The notes under the pieces are model-generated. The model ran no database searches and was not told where the DNA came from. It saw only the letters and a list, made by a program, of their open reading frames with translations. This document shows positions 6,400 through 11,144 of a DNA stretch of 11,144 bases, piece by piece; the stretch's first letter is position 1; every line of letters starts with the position of its first letter. A program made the translations under genes and the position numbers. This stretch comes from Holophagaceae bacterium (GTDB lineage Bacteria; Acidobacteriota; Holophagae; Holophagales; Holophagaceae): the NCBI GenBank assembly GCA_003158505.1, contig PMJK01000100.1, forward strand, positions 1 to 11,144. The letters are read 5' to 3'.

Positions 6400-7386
6400 C
6401 TACTGGTTGTATTCGAGGAGCTGGAACCCGGCCTTGGCATCCCCTGGTGTTCCAGCGGCCCCGGCCGCGGGGACATAGAGCTTGTGGGTGGAGACATCCA
6501 GGGTCATGGTCTTGGATCCTGGCTCAGTCCTCAGGCTGCCCACCATGGCGTAGGTGTCCGCGGAATCTGCGTGGAGGACCGTGACCGTCCCGTCCTTGCA
6601 AGAGGCGAAGACATGGCGTGTGGCCGGGTCGAAGGCGCAGGCGTCCACGCCAGCACCGATGGGAACCGTGGCGACGATGGCACCTGTCCCCAGATCCAGG
6701 ACCACTAGTTTTTTGCTGCGGCAGCCCACGAAGAGCCGGTGGTTTTCCACATCGATGGCCATGCCGGTGGGGGTCGCATGGGGTGCCAGGGACCAGGTGG
6801 CCAGGACTTTCAAGGACTGCGTGTCGATCACCTTCACCTGGTTCTTGTCCTCCACGTTCACGAAGAGCCTTCCCTTGAGGTCCGACTGGGCGGATTCCGG
6901 TGCGCCGCCCACGGGGATGCTGCCGATCACCTGCTGGGTCTGGGCATCCACTACCGTGAGATTGTCGCCACCGTTGTTCATGACGAACACCCGCTTGCTG
7001 AAGGGGTCGAAGGTCACTGCATCGGGCTTGGTGCCGATCTGTGCGAGGCGAGCCACTGTCCTGGACGTCTTCAGGTCGATCACCACCAGCGAATTGTCCT
7101 TGCCGCAGGTAATGAACCCACGGTTGAATTCGGGGGCGAGGGCGATGCCATGGACGCCTGGGGTATCTGGAATCTCAGCCACCACTTTCCTTGCGGCGGG
7201 ATCGATGACATGCATCCGGCTCTCATGGGAAACATAGAGGAGGTGGGTGCTGGCATCCGCTGTCACATAGTCCCAGCCGCCTTTGCCGCCGATGGCCAGG
7301 GCTCCGGACAGGGTCGGCAGGGGACCCTCTGCATAGACAGGCATTCCCGCCATCAACAGACCCAGGACAGTCACTGCCGGTTTCAT
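6400..7386 (-). CDS. exported YncE-like beta-propeller protein
   Basis: A 328-residue protein with a signal peptide (MKPAVTVLGLLMAGMPVYA, cleavage near 19), followed by repeated units of about 40 residues of the YVTN/YncE type. Successive units read LLYVSHESRMHVIDPAARKV, NSLVVIDLKTSRTVARL, KRVFVMNNGGDNLTVVDAQT, GRLFVNVEDKNQVKVIDTQS, HRLFVGCRSKKLVVLDLGTG and HVFASCKDGTVTVLHADS, giving roughly six to seven blades. Such propellers are periplasmic binding or scaffold proteins; E. coli YncE is the best-known example and is encoded next to the TonB-dependent receptor gene yncD. No catalytic motif is visible. The start ATG at 7386 has GGAG 5 nt upstream. It is the second gene of the minus-strand operon, 55 nt after tonB and 10 nt before the phosphatase, so it probably works with the divergent receptor. 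Confidence 0.85.
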   Translation of the reverse strand: MKPAVTVLGLLMAGMPVYAEGPLPTLSGALAIGGKGGWDYVTADASTHLLYVSHESRMHVIDPAARKVVAEIPDTPGVHGIALAPEFNRGFITCGKDNSLVVIDLKTSRTVARLAQIGTKPDAVTFDPFSKRVFVMNNGGDNLTVVDAQTQQVIGSIPVGGAPESAQSDLKGRLFVNVEDKNQVKVIDTQSLKVLATWSLAPHATPTGMAIDVENHRLFVGCRSKKLVVLDLGTGAIVATVPIGAGVDACAFDPATRHVFASCKDGTVTVLHADSADTYAMVGSLRTEPGSKTMTLDVSTHKLYVPAAGAAGTPGDAKAGFQLLEYNQ

Positions 7387-7417
7387 GCGTGCTCCAGTGT
7401 TTGGCTTGACCGCCTGG

Positions 7418-7440
7418 GGCGACCCGGGAACCGGGCCGCC
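7418..7440 (-). terminator. intercistronic hairpin between tonB and the beta-propeller gene
   Basis: Read on the minus strand, GGCGGCCCGG (7440-7431), loop TTC, CCGGGTCGCC (7427-7418) form a 10-bp stem with a single G-U pair, starting one base after the tonB stop codon. No U-tract follows. It may be a partial terminator, or an RNA-stability or processing element that sets tonB expression apart from the three downstream genes. Confidence 0.45.
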
Positions 7441-7441
7441 T

Positions 7442-8353
7442 TCAGGCGAGGTTGAACTTCAGAACCGCGTCGAAGGTGGCGCGAACCCGTTTCCCCTGGT
7501 GGGTGACCGGCGTGAACCGCCACTTGGGCAGCACCTTCAGCGCCTCGTCAACGAACAGTGATTCTCCCTTCACCAGGTGCAGGTCGACGGGCTTTCCATT
7601 CTCGTCAATGGTCACCCGAACCACCACATCTCCCTCCAGTCCCACCCGCCGGGCTCGCTCGGGGTAGTTGGGATGGATGACCTTCAGGAGACCGATCTGG
7701 GAGTAGGGGACGACCAGCGGCGCAGCGCCCTCGCCCGATCCGTTGCCGCTGCCTGCACTCCCGGTCCCGTCCCCGGTGCCGGTTCCCGTGCCCCGGCCCT
7801 GTCCGTACCCATTTCCGGTGCCGTCGGCCCCCGCGGGACCGAGGATGGGGACGGATGGTGGGGCGGGGATGGGCTGCGTGGGCAGGGCCGCAGGAGGGGG
7901 AACATCGTCGGGGACCGACCGGGGCGGAGGCGGGGTCTCCACGGGCTTGGGAGGCTCCGGGGCCGCTTTGGGAGTGATGCCCTGATGGCCGCCGCCCCCC
8001 AGCGTTAGACTTTCGGGCTCGCTGATGAGAAGGGCGACCGATTTCCGCGAAGCTTCCCGGCTGGCGCCCTGGTCGGACTGCAACTGAAAACCGAGGATAC
8101 AGGCCCCGGCAGCCAGTCCCCAGGCGAGGATCGAAAAACCGAGGCTGGTCAGGCGGGACGTGGACCGGTAGGCCGACCCGATGGGATTGATCTGCAGGGC
8201 GGGCGATGCCATATCCCCCAGCGGAGTGGAAAGGACGGACGGGGCTTCACCAACGGCCAAATGCATGGGGAAAGCATGGCCCGACCAAGTGAACACGACG
8301 TTACGGTCGTCATCCCCTTTCGTGAATTGCAGGCTCCCTGGGTCGGGGAGCAA
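7442..8353 (-). CDS. TonB-family energy transducer
   Basis: Transmits energy from an ExbB/ExbD-type motor in the inner membrane to an outer-membrane receptor. With the TTG at 8353 as start the product has 303 residues: a cytoplasmic N-terminal region of about 68 residues, one transmembrane helix (about 69-91, LTSLGFSILAWGLAAGACIL), a Pro-rich periplasmic segment (about 130-172), a Gly-rich segment made of GTG/GSG units (172-210), and a C-terminal TonB domain (about 224-303) with HPNYPERARRVGLEGDVVVR and WRFTPVTHQGKRVRATF. TTG 8353 is chosen because AGGAGG lies 8 nt upstream. The in-frame GTG at 8362 overlaps that Shine-Dalgarno, and ATG 8212 has only a poorly spaced G-run. The unusually long cytoplasmic stretch would largely vanish if ATG 8212 were the start. 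No exbB or exbD is in the window. It is the first gene of the minus-strand operon and divergent from the receptor. Confidence 0.93.
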   Translation of the reverse strand: MLPDPGSLQFTKGDDDRNVVFTWSGHAFPMHLAVGEAPSVLSTPLGDMASPALQINPIGSAYRSTSRLTSLGFSILAWGLAAGACILGFQLQSDQGASREASRKSVALLISEPESLTLGGGGHQGITPKAAPEPPKPVETPPPPRSVPDDVPPPAALPTQPIPAPPSVPILGPAGADGTGNGYGQGRGTGTGTGDGTGSAGSGNGSGEGAAPLVVPYSQIGLLKVIHPNYPERARRVGLEGDVVVRVTIDENGKPVDLHLVKGESLFVDEALKVLPKWRFTPVTHQGKRVRATFDAVLKFNLA

Positions 8354-8367
8354 GAAGATCACCTCCT
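8354..8367 (-). promoter_or_regulatory. Shine-Dalgarno that sets the tonB start
   Basis: On the minus strand AGGAGG occupies 8367-8362 and is followed, after 8 nt, by the in-frame TTG at 8353. The GTG at 8362-8360 uses the last G of this motif and so cannot be served by it. Confidence 0.6.
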
Positions 8368-8499
8368 AATCCCCTTTGATGAACAGCGAAGTTACACCCT
8401 CCACGGAAGGTTGAATCCGGAACGACCTCTCTAAGCCTGGAGGTTCGCGACCTCCCTGGACAACCTTTTTTCGGCCCCCCGGCCAAGCAGGAGCAGTTC
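8368..8499. promoter_or_regulatory. divergent control region between tonB and the receptor
   Basis: The only non-coding DNA between the two divergent genes, so it should carry both promoters. No confident -35/-10 pair is visible on either strand. It contains the inverted repeat GGAGGT-TCGCG-ACCTCC (8439-8455) and a second ACCTC at 8425-8429 that could pair with the same GAGGT. A T-run follows at 8466-8471. The receptor Shine-Dalgarno AGGAG lies at 8489-8493. No clear Fur box or Pho box was recognised. Confidence 0.45.
8439..8455. repeat. inverted repeat in the divergent control region
   Basis: GGAGGT (8439-8444), centre TCGCG, ACCTCC (8450-8455) are perfect 6-bp arms. The repeat ends 44 nt upstream of the receptor ATG. 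It may be an operator shared by the two divergent genes, or a leader hairpin of the receptor mRNA. Confidence 0.4.
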
Positions 8500-11144
8500 A
8501 TGCAAAGAAACAGGTCATTGCTAGGCCGGAGCGCCCCCATCGCCCTGGTAACTTTTCTGCTGGCAGGAGTTCAGTGCTCCGCCGCGGAAAAAGGCGCCGA
8601 ACTCCGCGGCCGGATCGCCGATGCCGACAACCGCCCCCTGGTGGGCGCGGCGGTAAACATCGCCCCCGGGGGCATCACCGTCATCACCAACGGGGATGGG
8701 CTCTTCAGCACTCGGCCCCTGGCCGCAGGCACCTACACCGTTGAAGTCCTGTACCTCGGATCCGAAACTTATACCCAGAAGATCCAGATCGAGGATGGCA
8801 AGCCCGCCAACCTTCAGGTCAAGCTCCAGCCCGCCACCCACGGCGCCCAGGTGGTCACCGTGACCAGCACGCGGGTGCGAGGCGAGGTTGAGGCCATGAA
8901 CCAGGAGAAGAACGCCCAGGACATCGTCAACGTCCTGCCGGCGGAAGTGATCCGAAGCCTGCCCAACGCCAACGTGGCCGACGCCGTCGGCCGCCTCCCC
9001 AGCGTGTCCCTGGAACGGGACGAGGGTGAGGGCAAGTACATCCAGGTGCGCGGCCTGGAGTCCCGCTACACCAGCGTGACCGTGAACGGCGTGCGAGTCC
9101 CCTCCGCGGAATCGGGTGTGCGTCAGCTCAAGCTGGACGCCTTCCCTTCGGACCTGCTGGGCACCATCGAGCTGCACAAGACCGGCTCCGCAGACCAGGA
9201 AGGGGACGGCATTGGCGGCACGGTCAACCTCGTCACCAAGGCTGCCACCGACGTGCCCTTCTACTCCTTGGGTGCCGAGCTGGGCCACAACGATCAGGGC
9301 GGCGGGCGGTATTCCGGGCAGATCAACGGCACCTTCGCACGGCGCTTCGGCTCGGACAACGAGCTGGGTGTGGTCCTGGGGGTCACCTACGACTACAACG
9401 GCCGGACCATCAACGACATCGAGCCCGCCCCGGGCATGAACATGCTGCCCGGCGGCCAGCAGGTCCCCAACTTCCAGGGCATGGACATCCGCGAGTACAA
9501 GTACTACCGGCATCGGTGGGGCATGGCGGGGGGCCTGGACTACAAGATCAGCGACAACTCCTTGATCTATCTCAAGGGGTTCTACTCCGACTTCAAGGAC
9601 TGGGGCGACAAGTGGGTCACCACCGTCACCGCCGGCAGCTTCCTCACGCCGACCCTCACGGATGCCACCGGCAGCTACAAGGCCACCACCAACAACCGGA
9701 TGGACCACGAGGGGACCTATTCCTACGTGGCCGGCGGCAAGCACGATCTCAACACCTTCCTCGTCGACTACAACGTCTCCTTCTCCCACTCCCGGCAGAA
9801 CGAGGACAACCAGCTGCAGGCTGGCTACAAGGGCCCCAAGAAGGTCGCCTTCGATGTGGAACCGGGGGATGGCTACCATCCCCAGTTCAACGCTCAGGGC
9901 GGTGTGAACTATTTAGATCCCTCCCTCTACAGCCTCAGTTCCTGGAGTGTCAAGTTCCAGGACACCAACACCGACTCGACGGCCCTAGCCTTCAACGTGA
10001 CCGTCCCCTATGACGGCGGCGAGTTCAAGACGGGCCTGAAGTACCGGGCCGACGACAAGATCAGCGCCTATCACAACAAGTCCTACAGCTACACGGGCCC
10101 CAAGGTGACCATGGCCCAGACCCTCTCGACCTGGACCGATCCCAAGTACTACGGCGGGTGGTACCCACCAGGACCCTACGCCAGCCTGTGGGCCGTGAAC
10201 TCCCTCTTCCAGGCCAACCCCAGCCAGTTCGTCGATGATTCCGCCGGTGACCACCAGGACAATGACCCCAACAACTGGGAGGTCAAGGAGAAGGTCGCCG
10301 CGGTCTACGGAAAGAACACGACCTTCTTCAACTCCTCCAAACTGGAATATGGCCTACGGGTGGAGCACACAAGCACGGACTTCTCCGCGCTCCAGGTGAA
10401 CAATGACTCCGACGGCAACTGGCTCAGCTCTACGCCCCTCACCAACAGCAAGAGCTACACCAACGCGCTGCCCAGCATCAACTGGCGCTACGAGTTCGAC
10501 AAGCAGACCCTCCTGCGCCTGGCCTGGGGCATGTCTATCTGCCGGCCCGACTATGACTGGATGGTGCCTTCCCAGACGCTGAATGAAGCCAGTGCCGGAA
10601 ACGTCAATGGCTCCATCAGCGTGGGGAACCCGAACCTGAAGCCCACCCTGGCCACCAACTACGACATCCTATTCGAGCACTTCCTGAATCCCGTTGGCGT
10701 CTTATCCGCAGGTGTCTTCTACAAGGATCTCAAGGATCCCATCTATCCGGGCTCCAACTCCATCGTGGTGGGGGGAATCTACAACGGCTACACCCAGACC
10801 ATGCCCATCAATGGCCCCAAGGCCAATGTGTACGGGTTTGAAACGGCCTGGAAGCAGCACCTGACATTCCTGCCTGGGTACTGGAGCGGATTGGGGACGG
10901 ACATCAACTTCACCCTCACCCACTCCGAGGCCACCTTCGATGCGACCACAGGCAGGTCCGGTACCGCCGCCCTGCAGCGCACGGCCCCGGTAGAAGCGAA
11001 CTTCGGCCTGACCTACGACCGGAAGGGCTTCTCCGGCCGGATCGCGGCCACCTACAATTCCGCCATGCTCTTTACCTACAACTACGCGGATGGCGCCGCC
11101 GGCGGCCTCAAGGGACCCAACGGCGACACCTACCTCTATCCCCA
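8500..11144 (+). CDS. TonB-dependent receptor with carboxypeptidase-regulatory-like domain (3' end missing)
   Basis: Outer-membrane receptor for active uptake; 881 codons are present and the frame is still open at the window end. AGGAG at 8489-8493 with a 6-nt spacer sets the ATG at 8500. Order of parts: signal peptide (hydrophobic core about 13-25, cleavage near QCSAA); carboxypeptidase-regulatory-like Ig-type domain (about 34-110, ELRGRIADADNRPLVGAAV...GDGLFST); a TonB-box-like VVTVTSTRV (118-126); plug domain (about 138-247) with SLPNANVADAVGRLPSVSLE, RDEGEGKYIQVRGLESRY and GDGIGGTVNLVTK; then a long beta-barrel. The RDEGEG..VRGL and GxGGTVN signatures match the large Xanthomonas/Caulobacter-type receptors, several of which take up glycans, but substrates vary and none can be read here. 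Late barrel motifs such as RLAWGMSICRPDYDWMVPSQ and VGNPNLKPTLATNYD are present, so only the last strands appear to be missing. It is divergent from tonB. Confidence 0.95.
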   Translation, partial: MQRNRSLLGRSAPIALVTFLLAGVQCSAAEKGAELRGRIADADNRPLVGAAVNIAPGGITVITNGDGLFSTRPLAAGTYTVEVLYLGSETYTQKIQIEDGKPANLQVKLQPATHGAQVVTVTSTRVRGEVEAMNQEKNAQDIVNVLPAEVIRSLPNANVADAVGRLPSVSLERDEGEGKYIQVRGLESRYTSVTVNGVRVPSAESGVRQLKLDAFPSDLLGTIELHKTGSADQEGDGIGGTVNLVTKAATDVPFYSLGAELGHNDQGGGRYSGQINGTFARRFGSDNELGVVLGVTYDYNGRTINDIEPAPGMNMLPGGQQVPNFQGMDIREYKYYRHRWGMAGGLDYKISDNSLIYLKGFYSDFKDWGDKWVTTVTAGSFLTPTLTDATGSYKATTNNRMDHEGTYSYVAGGKHDLNTFLVDYNVSFSHSRQNEDNQLQAGYKGPKKVAFDVEPGDGYHPQFNAQGGVNYLDPSLYSLSSWSVKFQDTNTDSTALAFNVTVPYDGGEFKTGLKYRADDKISAYHNKSYSYTGPKVTMAQTLSTWTDPKYYGGWYPPGPYASLWAVNSLFQANPSQFVDDSAGDHQDNDPNNWEVKEKVAAVYGKNTTFFNSSKLEYGLRVEHTSTDFSALQVNNDSDGNWLSSTPLTNSKSYTNALPSINWRYEFDKQTLLRLAWGMSICRPDYDWMVPSQTLNEASAGNVNGSISVGNPNLKPTLATNYDILFEHFLNPVGVLSAGVFYKDLKDPIYPGSNSIVVGGIYNGYTQTMPINGPKANVYGFETAWKQHLTFLPGYWSGLGTDINFTLTHSEATFDATTGRSGTAALQRTAPVEANFGLTYDRKGFSGRIAATYNSAMLFTYNYADGAAGGLKGPNGDTYLYP

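Noticed and set aside
6390..6497. N-terminal extension of the phosphatase back to 6497
   Set aside because: It overlaps the 3' end of the propeller gene and adds a Pro/Ser-rich stretch before an otherwise clean signal peptide that starts at the ATG at 6389.
5688..6584. 298-codon plus-strand open frame
   Set aside because: It is antisense to the phosphatase gene and the end of the propeller gene. The composition is unlike a folded protein and no family is recognised, whereas the minus-strand frames are clear.
6739..7455. 238-codon plus-strand open frame
   Set aside because: It is antisense to the beta-propeller gene and His/Gly-rich, with no signal peptide or motif.
8557..8577. Cys near the end of the receptor signal peptide as a lipoprotein lipobox
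   Set aside because: The residues before the Cys are GVQ, which do not fit the lipobox (small residues at -1 and -2), and receptors of this family are not lipoproteins.
8521..9879. 452-codon minus-strand open frame inside the receptor gene
   Set aside because: It is antisense to the receptor and its product is a Gly/Val/His/Asp-rich mirror of the GC-rich codons, with no domain or ribosome-binding site. The plus-strand frame matches a known family throughout.

Overview
The window is GC-rich bacterial DNA from a Gram-negative organism. The evidence for this is a TonB-dependent outer-membrane receptor, a TonB energy transducer, a second predicted outer-membrane beta-barrel and several signal peptides. 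The receptor has an N-terminal carboxypeptidase-regulatory-like domain and the TonB protein has a Pro/Gly-rich linker. Together with the overall style this fits Acidobacteriota (Holophagae/Geothrix-like), but that assignment is an inference from protein style. No rRNA, tRNA, CRISPR array or insertion sequence was seen.

Layout: (1) Positions 1-795 are gene-poor. They hold a possible 3' end of a plus-strand ORF running in from the left edge, a 48-residue minus-strand membrane miniprotein with a very good Shine-Dalgarno, and about 460 nt with no convincing gene. (2) Positions 796-3435, plus strand: a soluble hybrid histidine kinase (CBS pair, PAS, HisKA, HATPase, REC), then a small exported protein resembling YfiR/DUF4154. 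(3) Positions 3604-4086, plus strand: methylglyoxal synthase (mgsA). It converges on a minus-strand hemolysin III/PAQR-family membrane protein (4109-4723), with a 7-bp hairpin between them. (4) Positions 4924-8353, minus strand: an apparent operon read right to left: TonB-family protein, exported YncE-like beta-propeller, exported HCX5R phosphatase, and an exported outer-membrane barrel protein. (5) Positions 8500-11144, plus strand: the TonB-dependent receptor, divergent from tonB and cut by the window end.

Regions 4 and 5 look like one functional locus. The receptor would import a substrate using energy delivered by the neighbouring TonB. The periplasmic beta-propeller, phosphatase and second barrel would bind or process that substrate or help it across the outer membrane. 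The receptor/YncE pairing recalls the adjacent yncD and yncE genes of E. coli. The added phosphatase suggests, without proving, a phosphorylated substrate. Several perfect or near-perfect hairpins with 3-nt loops and no U-tract sit at gene ends and may terminate or partition transcripts.
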